Positions 11,488 through 21,146 of a stretch of DNA of 64,000 nucleotides are shown piece after piece. Each line of letters opens with the position of its first letter. The stretch's first letter is position 1. The position numbers and the translations under genes were made by a program. The stretch spans positions 1-64,000 of the forward strand of contig CAJVRQ020000090.1 of assembly GCA_911728435.2 (NCBI GenBank), read 5' to 3'. Below the pieces are notes generated by a model, which worked only from the letters and a program-made list of their open reading frames with translations, searched no databases and was not told the DNA's origin. Origin of the DNA: Apoderus coryli (lineage: Eukaryota > Arthropoda > Insecta > Coleoptera > Attelabidae).

Positions 11488-12888
11488 ATGTTTGAGGAGT
11501 TGGAAAGTATTTTAAATCATTTAAATACATTATCTATTGAAGATAATTCTCAAATTACAAATAGTGTACAAAATTTTGAAAATACAATGGCAACCTCACA
11601 AACAACTGAGAGACCCTTAGATTGGGAATTGTTTCGAATGAGAGTGAATAATATTAGACCATTTGACGGTAACAGTGATGGTTTGAATATATTTATTTCT
11701 CGTTGTGAAAATTTATTTAATTCATATCCCGCAAATAATGACGTTCTTAAAGCTCATATTTTTGAATGCATCCAAAATAAATTAGTTGGCAGAGCACAGC
11801 TAATGGTAGGTAACAGAATTGAACTAAATACATGGCAACTTTTAAAGGAAGCCCTAAAACAATGCTTTGCAGATCGTAGAGATTTGGATTGTCTTGTACA
11901 AGAACTTACCAGAACAAGACCTTTAAAAAATGAACATCTTTTAAATTTTGGCAGTAGACTTCAGATGCTACTTAGTCAAGTTGTACAGCGAGTTAGTAAC
12001 GATATAGTTCTTACACAAGCTGCAAAAGCTGCACAAACTGTACATTATCAAAAAACAGCATTAAGTACATTCATCGCTGGATGTACAGGTACATTAAGAA
12101 ATAATATGTTTTTAAAGAAACCCGAGTCTTTAGAAGATGCTATGGCTTATGTGAATGAATTTGAAAATTTTGAAAAACTTTATGGTAATCTCTCAAATAC
12201 ATTTCCGAAAAATTATTTAAATCATTTAGGACATAACACACATAATTCAAATTTTAATCAAAATCAACCTCGAGTTATGTCACAACCAAATTTCCAAAAT
12301 TTTAACAATCCAATAAGACCTGTATTTCCATCACAACCCATAAACATTACCCCAAGACAACCACAACAACCTCAACGTTTTCCGACTAATAGACAAGTAT
12401 TTGGACCACCCCAAAATGTTTTTAGAGCTAACACAATACCACCACAAAAATTTCCAAAACCCGAACCCATGTCAACCACCTCTAGGGTACCAAGCATCCA
12501 AAAACCCTTATTTCAAAATCAAAGACAACCCTTAACGAACCCTCAGAATAATTATTTTCAAAGGACAAACCAAAATAATTGCCCTTTAGTTTTTGAAGAA
12601 TTACACACCAATGAATATGAACACTCTGAAACCGATTATGACGAAAATTTGACAAACAACCCTATGTATGAATCATATTATGAAAATGAAAATGATTTTA
12701 ATTACCATACTAATTATTATACTGATAATTACTCGGATAATTACAACGATGTAAACCCAATGGATTTCCCTTGTAATCAAAACAGCGATGATAACATCAA
12801 TATTGACGAAGAAAACCCTTTAGTTAAAAATCCAGCAGATCAAAATCAAAATTTTCCCTCAGCTTACCTAAAGAAGAAACACCCCTAG
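11488..12888 (+). CDS. gag: Gag of element 2
   Basis: 466 residues from the ATG at 11488; the frame is open one codon further up (TTG at 11485), but ATG is the natural start. It is an errantivirus-type structural protein: a helical N-terminal and capsid-like region with a conserved DRRDLDCLVQELTRTRP motif, followed by a long Asn/Gln/Pro-rich stretch and an acidic Asn/Tyr-rich tail. No CCHC zinc knuckle is seen, which is usual for insect errantivirus Gag. It should form the particle that packages element RNA. It ends 12 codons after a -1 slip heptamer, from which pol continues. Clearly homologous to the minus-strand gag at 19719-21146. Confidence 0.93.
   Translation: MFEELESILNHLNTLSIEDNSQITNSVQNFENTMATSQTTERPLDWELFRMRVNNIRPFDGNSDGLNIFISRCENLFNSYPANNDVLKAHIFECIQNKLVGRAQLMVGNRIELNTWQLLKEALKQCFADRRDLDCLVQELTRTRPLKNEHLLNFGSRLQMLLSQVVQRVSNDIVLTQAAKAAQTVHYQKTALSTFIAGCTGTLRNNMFLKKPESLEDAMAYVNEFENFEKLYGNLSNTFPKNYLNHLGHNTHNSNFNQNQPRVMSQPNFQNFNNPIRPVFPSQPINITPRQPQQPQRFPTNRQVFGPPQNVFRANTIPPQKFPKPEPMSTTSRVPSIQKPLFQNQRQPLTNPQNNYFQRTNQNNCPLVFEELHTNEYEHSETDYDENLTNNPMYESYYENENDFNYHTNYYTDNYSDNYNDVNPMDFPCNQNSDDNINIDEENPLVKNPADQNQNFPSAYLKKKHP
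12849..12855 (+). promoter_or_regulatory. Candidate -1 frameshift heptamer, element 2
   Basis: A AAT TTT in the gag frame, an X XXY YYZ slip sequence, 36 bases before the gag stop. After a -1 shift the frame is open into pol. Element 1 has the same heptamer in the same phase at the same distance from its gag stop. Any downstream stimulatory fold was not assessed. Confidence 0.7.
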
Positions 12889-15800
12889 TTGAAGTAAATT
12901 CCTTACCTAATAACACACTTCCCTACATTGAAATTGAATTTCCCAAAATGAAACTTTTAATTGATACAGGTAGCTCCAAATCAATAATTCGACCAAGTAT
13001 AATAGAAAAATTTTACCCAAATACAATATTTCATGCAAAAACCACACTAAAGACAACCCTAGCAAGCAGGGACATTTTATTTCAAGCATTAGTACCAGCT
13101 TTTCCAGAATTTGGTAGTCAACATAAAATTAATTTTATATTATTCGACTTCCACGATTATTTTGACGGTGTCATTGGTCTTAACGATTTAATTGAGATGA
13201 AATTTAATATAGATTTGGTTAATCAAAAATTAATAAATGATCAGGTTACAATCCCTTTTAAATTCCGCAAACACACAGACGTATCATATACTATCTCCTT
13301 AGGACCAAATGAAAAAACTGTTAAGCAAATTCCAGTAACAATTTTTGATGGAGAAATTTTAATAGACGAAACAACTATAAATAATTTAAAAATCCCTTGT
13401 AGCTTAACTACAGCAAAAAATGGCTTCGCCCCAATTGAATTTCAAAACTTCACAGAAACTTCATCAACAACTACTATTAATGAACCCATAAAAGCAACTC
13501 AATTTAATTCCGAAAGCTTTGAAGTTTATAAATTTGAACATTTTTCTAACAACCTAGATTTTTCGAATAAACTCTCTAAATTGGATATTCAGAATCTAAT
13601 TAGGACAAGTCATATGAATTCAGAAGAAAAAAATGCGATAACTAATCTTTGTAATGAATTTTCGGACATATTTTATAAACAAGGCGACAAACTGACATTC
13701 ACTTCTAAGATCAAACATAAAATTAAAACTACGGACGAAATCCCTATCCACACTAAAACCTATCGATATCCTTATATCCACAAAGATGAAGTCAAACGTC
13801 AAATAAATGACATGTTAGACAAAGAAATTATTAGACATTCTACTAGCCCATGGTCATCCCCGATCTGGATAGTTCAGAAAAAATTAGACGCATCTAAAAA
13901 ACAAAAATGGAGACTAGTAATAGACTATAGGAAACTGAATGAGAAAACAATCAACGACCGTTATCCAATCCCGAATATAAATGACATTTTAGACAAACTA
14001 GGACGTGCCCATTACTTTACTACTTTAGATTTAGCTAGCGGTTTCCATCAAATAGAAATGAGCGAGTGCTCTATCGAAAAAACTGCATTTACTGTAGAAA
14101 ATGGTCACTATGAATTTTTAAGAATGCCTTTTGGATTAAAGAATAGCCCTTCAACCTTTCAAAGAGCTATGGATGAAATTTTAAAAGATTTACAAAATAA
14201 AATATGTATGGTATACATGGACGATATTATAATATTTAGTACAAGCTTACAAGAGCACATTCAAAATTTAAAGTTAGTATTTTTAAAATTAAGAGAAGCT
14301 TGTTTGAAAATTCAACTCGATAAAAGTGAATTCTTAAGGAAAGAAGTAGAATTCCTTGGACACATAGTAACACCCGATGGTATAAAACCTAATCCAAATA
14401 AAATCCTGACAATAAAAAAATTCCCAATTCCTAAAACTCAGAAGGACATAAAATCATTTCTTGGACTTTTAGGTTATTACAGAAAATTCATAAAGAACTT
14501 TGCGAAAATCACAAAACCTCTTACATTATGTCTAAAGAAAAATCAAAAAGTAGAACACACGCAAGAATTTATAGATTGTTTTAACACATGTAAAAATATT
14601 TTAATATCTGAACCAGTATTAGCATACCCTGACTTTAACATACCCTTCGAATTGACAACTGATGCCTCAAATTATGCTATAGGAGCAATACTTTCACAAA
14701 ATAATCACCCTATATGCTATGCATCACGGACTTTAAACCCAGCAGAAATAAACTACTCAACAATTGAAAAGGAACTCCTGGCAATTGTCTGGAGCTGTAA
14801 ATATTTCCGCCCTTATTTGTTTGGTCGTGAATTTCAGATTCTAACAGATCATAAACCTTTACAATGGCTCTTTTCACTTAAAGAACCTAATTCCCGTCTC
14901 GTACGCTGGAGATTAAAACTTGAAGAATTTAACTATACTATAACTTATAAAAAAGGTAAAAATAATCAAGCAGCTGACTCACTTTCTAGAAATCCACCAG
15001 ATATAGACTTAAATGTTCTCGAAACAGTATCCATTATGAACAACCCCGGTGATATAGATGATATTATCGGAGAAGAATTAAAAAATATTACGGAAATTCC
15101 TAACTTGACAGAACAAGACTTAGCTGACATCCTAGACCCAATAGAAAACCCAAAATCTAAACCTAAAATAAATATTATATCGGATATTCAAGTAAGACCC
15201 CCTACAAAAATTAAAGAAGACGACTCTGACATAGAAACAATTCATACATCCCACGAAAACCCTAAACTATTAATGCCTATAGTAGAACGACCTCTAAATG
15301 TATTTAAAAATCAAGTCATCATGGCATGTGGAGACAATATTACAACAAATTACAAAAAAGAGAAAATCTTTGAAAATAACAGACTGTATATAACATTTCC
15401 TAGAAGTAATATAGAATCCTGTATTATTAAATTTATAAAAGAATATTTTGCACCTAAACAGCATTATGCACTTTATTTTCAAAAATCCTTATCTCCTGAA
15501 GGATTTGCAAATTTAATACAAGGATATTTTAAACACTCTGCGTTTAAAATTACACAATGTACCAAACTTTTAACAGACGTAGAAAGTATACCAGAACAAC
15601 AAGAAAAAATTAAATATTACCATATTTACAAGAGCGGACACAGAGGAATCAACGAAGTAACTAATTCTCTTAATAATAATTATTATTGGCCTAAGTTAGC
15701 TAAAGATGTTGAAATATTCATTAACAACTGCGAAACATGTTTAAAAAATAAATATGATCGTGATCCACCTGTAATAAAATTTAATCTTACACCGACGTCA

Positions 15801-16685
15801 TCAAAACCTTTCGAACATATTCATCTTGACGTATTTAAAATTTCTAATTGTTCTTATTTAACGATAATTGATTCATTTTCTAGATACGGACAAGCATACC
15901 CAATAAAATCTGTAACTGGTCAAGCTGTTGTAGAAGCTTTTCTAAATTATGTTACACACCATGGTCTACCAAAAGTAATTACTACAGATAGTGGTAGTGA
16001 ATTTAAAAATAATGACTTAGAAAATTTCTGTCAATTACATAAAATCGAATTACATTTCACAACTGCTAAAAATAGCAATTCAAATTCTTTAGTAGAACGA
16101 TTTCACTCTAGCATTATTGAACATTATCGATGTTTAAGAGAAGAAAATAAAGACTTCTCTTCTGACCAATTAATGAAGTATACAATACTTAGTTACAATA
16201 ATTCGATACACAGTGTCACGAAACACACTCCGTTTGAAATTATAAAAGGACATATAGATAACCCAGACCCATTTGACTTAAATGACCAATTAATTATTTC
16301 AGCATATGTGCAAGATCATAAACAGTTAACTAAGAAATTATACGAAAATATTAAGAATCGTAATGAAAATACAAAACAGAAAATAATAACAAAAATAAAT
16401 GAAAAACGCTTAGAACCCCCTGATTATACTAACCAAGAAAAAGTTTATATTCAAACTAAACCTAGAGACAAAAAACTTCCTAAATTTAAAACATGTGAAT
16501 TAATAGATAGTACCGATATTAAACTAAAAACAAAAACCGGTACTTATCACAAAAGTTGTGCTAGGAAACCTCGAAAATCCCGACAAGCTAAAAGATGTGC
16601 ATTGTTACAGGACGGACTAGACAATGAAGTTGACAATACTACAACTGGTCATTCTTCTCGTTGTAGAGACCCAGACACAGAATGA
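12852..16685 (+). CDS. pol: Pol polyprotein of element 2 (protease, RT, RNase H, integrase)
   Basis: Read as a -1 fusion to Gag; the first Met is at 12948, but the frame is open from the slip site. Counting from that Met: aspartic protease LLIDTGSS (Asp about residue 6); RT with VIDYRKLNE, LDLASGFHQIEM and the catalytic YMDD at 423-426; Gypsy RNase H with TTDAS (Asp 572); HHCC zinc domain (CETC near 15730); integrase core with Asp 961, Asp 1014 and Glu 1050 (D-D35-E); then a basic tail. All catalytic residues I looked for are present and no stop interrupts the frame. It makes cDNA from element RNA and inserts it, leaving 4-bp target duplications. The last 62 bases overlap env in another frame. 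Confidence 0.95.
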   Translation, partial: FSLSLPKEETPLVEVNSLPNNTLPYIEIEFPKMKLLIDTGSSKSIIRPSIIEKFYPNTIFHAKTTLKTTLASRDILFQALVPAFPEFGSQHKINFILFDFHDYFDGVIGLNDLIEMKFNIDLVNQKLINDQVTIPFKFRKHTDVSYTISLGPNEKTVKQIPVTIFDGEILIDETTINNLKIPCSLTTAKNGFAPIEFQNFTETSSTTTINEPIKATQFNSESFEVYKFEHFSNNLDFSNKLSKLDIQNLIRTSHMNSEEKNAITNLCNEFSDIFYKQGDKLTFTSKIKHKIKTTDEIPIHTKTYRYPYIHKDEVKRQINDMLDKEIIRHSTSPWSSPIWIVQKKLDASKKQKWRLVIDYRKLNEKTINDRYPIPNINDILDKLGRAHYFTTLDLASGFHQIEMSECSIEKTAFTVENGHYEFLRMPFGLKNSPSTFQRAMDEILKDLQNKICMVYMDDIIIFSTSLQEHIQNLKLVFLKLREACLKIQLDKSEFLRKEVEFLGHIVTPDGIKPNPNKILTIKKFPIPKTQKDIKSFLGLLGYYRKFIKNFAKITKPLTLCLKKNQKVEHTQEFIDCFNTCKNILISEPVLAYPDFNIPFELTTDASNYAIGAILSQNNHPICYASRTLNPAEINYSTIEKELLAIVWSCKYFRPYLFGREFQILTDHKPLQWLFSLKEPNSRLVRWRLKLEEFNYTITYKKGKNNQAADSLSRNPPDIDLNVLETVSIMNNPGDIDDIIGEELKNITEIPNLTEQDLADILDPIENPKSKPKINIISDIQVRPPTKIKEDDSDIETIHTSHENPKLLMPIVERPLNVFKNQVIMACGDNITTNYKKEKIFENNRLYITFPRSNIESCIIKFIKEYFAPKQHYALYFQKSLSPEGFANLIQGYFKHSAFKITQCTKLLTDVESIPEQQEKIKYYHIYKSGHRGINEVTNSLNNNYYWPKLAKDVEIFINNCETCLKNKYDRDPPVIKFNLTPTSSKPFEHIHLDVFKISNCSYLTIIDSFSRYGQAYPIKSVTGQAVVEAFLNYVTHHGLPKVITTDSGSEFKNNDLENFCQLHKIELHFTTAKNSNSNSLVERFHSSIIEHYRCLREENKDFSSDQLMKYTILSYNNSIHSVTKHTPFEIIKGHIDNPDPFDLNDQLIISAYVQDHKQLTKKLYENIKNRNENTKQKIITKINEKRLEPPDYTNQEKVYIQTKPRDKKLPKFKTCELIDSTDIKLKTKTGTYHKSCARKPRKSRQAKRCALLQDGLDNEVDNTTTGHSSRCRDPDTE
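16601..16610 (+). promoter_or_regulatory. Candidate env splice acceptor, element 2
   Basis: ATTGTTACAG followed by GAC, 13 bases before the env ATG at 16624. Same position and almost same bases as in element 1 (8321-8330, minus). It pairs with the donor GTAAGT at 11379-11384. Confidence 0.6.
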
Positions 16686-18342
16686 TGACATCAAACTAAC
16701 TACCCTTAACAATTATATCCTTCCTATCCAATTAAACAATGCAAGGATAATATACAGTAAACATACGTTTCTTCATTATATAGATTTAAGGCATATTATT
16801 AATCATATAAATAATCTTCAAATTAATTTTAAGTTAATTAGAGATAGTATTAGTAAAATAAATTATAGCAACCCTATATCATATCATGGCCTCGCAGATG
16901 GTATGCTACTAAGAACAGAATTTCTAATTGAAAGTACTCAAAAGAAATTGGATAACCTTTTTCCGACTTATGCCCCAAATAAACGTACAAAAAGAGGTTT
17001 ATTTGATGCAATAGGTAAAGCTAGTAAATGGCTCTTCGGCACTCTCGATGTAGATGATGAAAATAAATATAATAAAGCTATTTCATTGCTTCAAGAAAAT
17101 CAAGAAAATATAGCTCAAGAAGTTAATCTACAAATTTCACTTTCGCAAAAACTTATAAATAATTATAATAAAACGATTAAAATCCTAAGTAATAACCAAG
17201 AAAAAATGCAAATTGTTCTGGATAGATTCCAAGCTGCAGTACAATCTAAAATCAATAACATAAACGACTATATTAACTTCCAAGGTACGATATCTCAAAT
17301 CAACCTTGATTGTCAAAACGTAATAACTTTTATAGATAATATTGAAAATGCGATAGTATTTTCAAAATTAAATACGCTACACAATTCCATTATTTCTAGT
17401 AACGAAATACAGGAAATGATAACGTATTTAGAAAAGATCTACCCTTTAAACAATACACCCAACTTCAAAAACATACTTAATTATTATCAACTCTTAGGAA
17501 CTCAAATAACTTTTGCAGATAAAAAATTAATATTTGCTATTCATGTACCAATTATTCGTTCTAAATCTTATGAATTTTTCCACCTATATCCTATAATCCA
17601 AAACCATAAAATATTTACCCCCAAATATCCCTATTTGGCACGACAATCAACACAAAACCAATTCGAACAAGAAGAATGTCCACTTCTCGAAGAAACCTAT
17701 TTCTGCCAAGAAACGTTCATCGCGGAAGACAGATGTACAATCGAATTCATACAAGGAAATGCACCCCCCAATTGTGAAACCCTCAAAATATACATCGAAG
17801 AACCAGTGGTCGAACAAATAACGCAAGAAGCAATATTAATAATTCCATCAAAGTCAGAACGAATCCAAACGAAATGTCGTACAAATCAATATTTAGATAT
17901 TGAACATCCAACTTTAATTGAAATACCTGCAAAATGCGAAATCATAGTTAACAACAGAAAATTTGTAAATAATATTGATATTCATATAGGAAAACCATTA
18001 ATCCTACCAAAAATCAATAATACGAAAATTAAAACCTCACAAGTCTATGAAGCAGCTAATTTTACAAAATTGGAATTCACAGACATATACCAAATTCAAC
18101 AAATTGCAAAACAATTAAAACCGATCCAATTAAAACATATCGAAAGTCAACAACCAATAATACTTGGAAGCATATTAGCAATAGTAATTATCACGATAAT
18201 ATTGCTAATAACCTGGAAGAAAAGAAAATCGATCTGGAAACGTTTAAGACACCCCAAGAAGATAGAACCCAATGCCGAAGAAGGTCAAAGCAACACCCCA
18301 AACCAGCATTCGAAAAGAGAGTCCCTCTTTTTCTCATCTTAA
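16624..18342 (+). CDS. env: Env (F-type fusion glycoprotein) of element 2
   Basis: 572 residues. Signal-peptide-like start (about residues 1-19); furin-like R-T-K-R at 121-124; then a Gly-Leu-Phe fusion-peptide-like start and a WLFGTLD motif; heptad-rich region with many Gln/Asn; cysteine-rich middle; one membrane anchor at about 512-531; basic cytoplasmic tail of about 41 residues. This is the order seen in errantivirus and baculovirus F-type proteins. It starts inside the end of pol and ends at the polypurine tract. The frame is intact. Whether the product is made or fusogenic cannot be seen from DNA. Confidence 0.92.
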   Translation: MKLTILQLVILLVVETQTQNDDIKLTTLNNYILPIQLNNARIIYSKHTFLHYIDLRHIINHINNLQINFKLIRDSISKINYSNPISYHGLADGMLLRTEFLIESTQKKLDNLFPTYAPNKRTKRGLFDAIGKASKWLFGTLDVDDENKYNKAISLLQENQENIAQEVNLQISLSQKLINNYNKTIKILSNNQEKMQIVLDRFQAAVQSKINNINDYINFQGTISQINLDCQNVITFIDNIENAIVFSKLNTLHNSIISSNEIQEMITYLEKIYPLNNTPNFKNILNYYQLLGTQITFADKKLIFAIHVPIIRSKSYEFFHLYPIIQNHKIFTPKYPYLARQSTQNQFEQEECPLLEETYFCQETFIAEDRCTIEFIQGNAPPNCETLKIYIEEPVVEQITQEAILIIPSKSERIQTKCRTNQYLDIEHPTLIEIPAKCEIIVNNRKFVNNIDIHIGKPLILPKINNTKIKTSQVYEAANFTKLEFTDIYQIQQIAKQLKPIQLKHIESQQPIILGSILAIVIITIILLITWKKRKSIWKRLRHPKKIEPNAEEGQSNTPNQHSKRESLFFSS

Positions 18343-18352
18343 GGGATGGAGG
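18341..18352 (+). other. Polypurine tract of element 2
   Basis: AAGGGATGGAGG immediately before the 3' LTR, overlapping the env stop codon region. Confidence 0.85.
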
Positions 18353-18603
18353 AGTTACATATGCAGAAATTGCTGTACTTTTATTATATTAGAAATATTA
18401 TATTAGACAGTAACTTAATATTACTTATATATTCATTTTTGCTTAGTTTGTATTTAATTCATAATAATTATATTTCATTACGTTCAAAATAATAATTTAA
18501 AAACATTCTTGATTGTAAGCTCACTGAATAAAGACCTTATAATTTCATTTACGAATTTTGTATTGTTTTTAAAAATCGGTTTTGGGAAACCAAAGATAAA
18601 ACT
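18353..18603 (+). repeat. Element 2 3' LTR
   Basis: 251 bp identical by eye to 10923-11173. Candidate AATAAA at 18527-18532. Followed by TGCT (18604-18607), the second copy of the target duplication, and then by the rest of element 1 pol. Confidence 0.95.
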
Positions 18604-19755
18604 TGCTCTGCCTAATTTATCCAGGATGTCATTGATATTCGGAATAGGGTATCTATCGTCTATCGTTTTTTCGTTGATTTTGCGATAATCAACAACTACT
18701 CTCCATTTTTGTTTATTGGAAGCATCCAGTTTTTTGGGGACGATCCAAATTGGGGATGACCATGGGCTACTAGAGGGTCGTATAATACCTTTGTCTAACA
18801 TATCTGTAATTTGGTTCTGGACCTCTACTTTATGTACATATGGGTACCTATATGATTTAGTGTGTACGGGAATATCGTCTGTTGTCTTAATTTTGTGTTT
18901 TATTTTTGACGTAAAAGTTAACTTATCTCCGGGCTTGAAAAATATGTTTGAAAATGATTTACACAATTTAAAAATTTCAGTTTTTTCTTCACTGTTCATG
19001 TGATCAGTACGAATAAGATTTTCAATATTAGGTTTATCCGAATTTTGAAAATTTTGATTTTTAAAATTTTCCATCGTAAATATTTCGAAAAATTCGTTGT
19101 CAAAGTTCCTAGATGGAATAGGTTCGCATAAAGTTCTTGTAATTATTTGATCAGTTTTATTTTGTATTTCGACATAAGCAAAACCGTTTCTTGCTACTGT
19201 TAATAAACTAGGTACAATTAATTCTCCAATTTTACAGGGGTTTATAAGTATTTCTCCATCATAAGATGTTACTGGTAGGTTTTTAACTATAATTTCAAAA
19301 GGATTTACTGATATAGTAAAATTTTGTTCAGTGTTTTCTCGATATTTAAAGGGTACTTCTACATTTCTACCAACTAGTTTTTTATTTATTATGTCAATAT
19401 TTAATTTCATATTTTTTAGGTCTGTGATTCCTATTATACCATCAAAGTATTCATGGAAATCAAATAAGATAAAATCTATGTTATAATCTGTGTTAAATTC
19501 AGGGAATACTGGTATTGTTGCCTGAAACATTGCATTCTGACTACCTACAGCTGTTTTTATTACGTTGTTAACATGATACATACAGTGTGGATAAAATTTT
19601 TCTATAACACAAGGTCGTATTATTGACCTACTGCTACCTGTGTCTATTAATAATTTTAATTTTGGATTAGAAATTTCTACATAAGGGAGTGCGTTAATTG
19701 AAGAACTATTTAATTCAACTATGTTTGACTTTTCTTTGAGGCTACTTTCTGAAAA
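18604..19755 (-). pseudogene. pol: Pol of element 1, 5' portion (protease, RT N-terminal half)
   Basis: Minus-strand 5' part of the Gypsy pol. After the slip heptamer it is open through an aspartic protease (LLIDTGSS, near 19644-19667), a linker, and the RT fingers (VVVDYRKINEKT and DRYPIPNIN motifs). It breaks off at LGRA, where element 2 is inserted. The open frame runs about 120 bases into the LTR of element 2, adding unrelated residues. The Met at 19581 lies downstream of the protease active site, so it is not the true start. Its other half is at 8243-10922. Confidence 0.93.
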
Positions 19756-21146
19756 TTTGCATTTGTGTTATTTTCGTCTGTTGTTATTGTTTCGTCTTGT
19801 ATGTAAGTTTCAGTGTCGTTATTGTACATGTTATGTACTTCGTTATCATTGTTCATAGGAATGTAATTATTATACTCTTCCATGTTATAATATGTGTCGT
19901 CAAGTCCTGAATAAGCATTGTCATTATGGTACGGATCGGGTTCATTGAATTCGTTGTAAGCGTACTCGTTAGAATGCAATTCTTCGAAAACAAATTGGGG
20001 TGGTTTTTGTGTTTGGAATTTTTGGAAATTATTTTGTGGCGGATTTTGACGTTGCCATTGTTGAGATGGTTTCCAAGACATATTTGATGCAGCTTGAGTG
20101 CTTGTCGACATAGGTGTCGGTTTGGGTAGTTGATTGAGGGGTGTTCTATTATCCCTAAAAACATTTTTGGAACGACCAAAAACTTCTTCATTGGTCGGAA
20201 ATCGTCTCTGAGGTAACTGACGAGGTTGTATATTAACTGGTTGACTTGGAAATGATGGTCTTGGTGTAAAATTATGATTAGGGGTAACATTGAAATTTGG
20301 GCTGTTTTGGAAAAATGGTCGATTATTTGGTAAATTAGAGGGAAATGAATAATGCTGTTGTTGCGGAAACATTTGTGAACCATGGGTGAACTGATTTCGT
20401 ATTACCGGTGTAGGTAAACGTGCTGGGTTAGGTTTATTATCGGATATATTTCCACATAATTTCTCAAAATTTTCATATTCGCAGACATATGCCATTGCAT
20501 CTTCTAAGGACGCTGGTTTTTTAAGATACATGTTGTTTCTTATGTTTCCTGTGCATGCTGCAATGAAAGTGTTAAGGGCGATTTTGTCATAATGATTAGT
20601 TTGCCAAATTTTTTCCTCAGGTCTTAATGTTGAGTCGTCGCTTGTCCTTTGTACAACACTACTACGTAATAATTGTAAACGACTACCGAAATTAATTAAA
20701 TCTTCGCCTCTTTGTGGACGAGTTCTAGTTAATTCTTGGATTAAGCAGTCTAAATCTCTACGATCAGAAAAGCATTGTATTAAAGCTTGTTTTAAGCTAT
20801 TCCAATCGGTTAATTCGACACGATTGCCTACCATTACTTCTGCTCTTCCTACAAGTTTTTCTTGAATACATTCAAGAATGTGCTGGTTTAAGGCCGCATC
20901 TTGAATGCCTACATAAGATGTTATTAAACTTTCACATCTTGTGATAAATTTACTTAAATTATTACTATTTCCATCAAAGGGTTTTATGTTATCAACCCTG
21001 GATTTAAAAAGATTCCAGTTGATTTGTTGTGGTTGTTGTCCGTTTGGCATTTTGTTACCGTTTTTATTTTCGACTTTATTTAAATTTTGATTTTCAGAAA
21101 CTGAAAGAGTGCTAAACCTTACTAAAATGTCGTCCAATTCAGACAT
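19719..21146 (-). CDS. gag: Gag of element 1
   Basis: 475 residues from an ATG at 21144-21146. Same organisation as the gag of element 2: a conserved helical region with SDRRDLDCLIQELTRTRP, a basic Pro/Gln/Asn-rich middle, and an acidic Asn/Tyr-rich C-terminus; no CCHC knuckle. The frame is intact. It lies in the part of element 1 to the right of the nested insertion, together with the 5' LTR and leader, so it could still be transcribed from its own LTR even though pol is split. Confidence 0.92.
   Translation of the reverse strand: MSELDDILVRFSTLSVSENQNLNKVENKNGNKMPNGQQPQQINWNLFKSRVDNIKPFDGNSNNLSKFITRCESLITSYVGIQDAALNQHILECIQEKLVGRAEVMVGNRVELTDWNSLKQALIQCFSDRRDLDCLIQELTRTRPQRGEDLINFGSRLQLLRSSVVQRTSDDSTLRPEEKIWQTNHYDKIALNTFIAACTGNIRNNMYLKKPASLEDAMAYVCEYENFEKLCGNISDNKPNPARLPTPVIRNQFTHGSQMFPQQQHYSFPSNLPNNRPFFQNSPNFNVTPNHNFTPRPSFPSQPVNIQPRQLPQRRFPTNEEVFGRSKNVFRDNRTPLNQLPKPTPMSTSTQAASNMSWKPSQQWQRQNPPQNNFQKFQTQKPPQFVFEELHSNEYAYNEFNEPDPYHNDNAYSGLDDTYYNMEEYNNYIPMNNDNEVHNMYNNDTETYIQDETITTDENNTNANFQKVASKKSQT
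19752..19758 (-). promoter_or_regulatory. Candidate -1 frameshift heptamer, element 1
   Basis: Minus-strand A AAT TTT in the gag frame, 36 bases before the gag stop, exactly as in element 2. The -1 frame is open from here into the protease. Confidence 0.7.

Larger units (their letters stand above)
10923..18603 (+). mobile_element. Errantivirus-type Gypsy element 2 (plus strand), complete, nested in element 1
   Basis: 7681-bp LTR element inside pol of element 1. It has 251-bp LTRs identical by eye (10923-11173 and 18353-18603, exact offset 7430), inverted ends AGTT/AACT, primer site, gag, pol in the -1 frame, env overlapping the end of pol, and a polypurine tract. The target duplication is TGCT (10919-10922 and 18604-18607). 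No stop or frameshift was noticed in its three genes. Identical LTRs mean recent insertion, or sequence homogenisation. It is clearly younger than element 1, which it interrupts. Confidence 0.96.

Noticed and set aside
19853..20383. Minus-strand open frame of 176 codons
   Set aside because: Alternative-frame shadow inside the low-complexity C-terminal part of element 1 gag.
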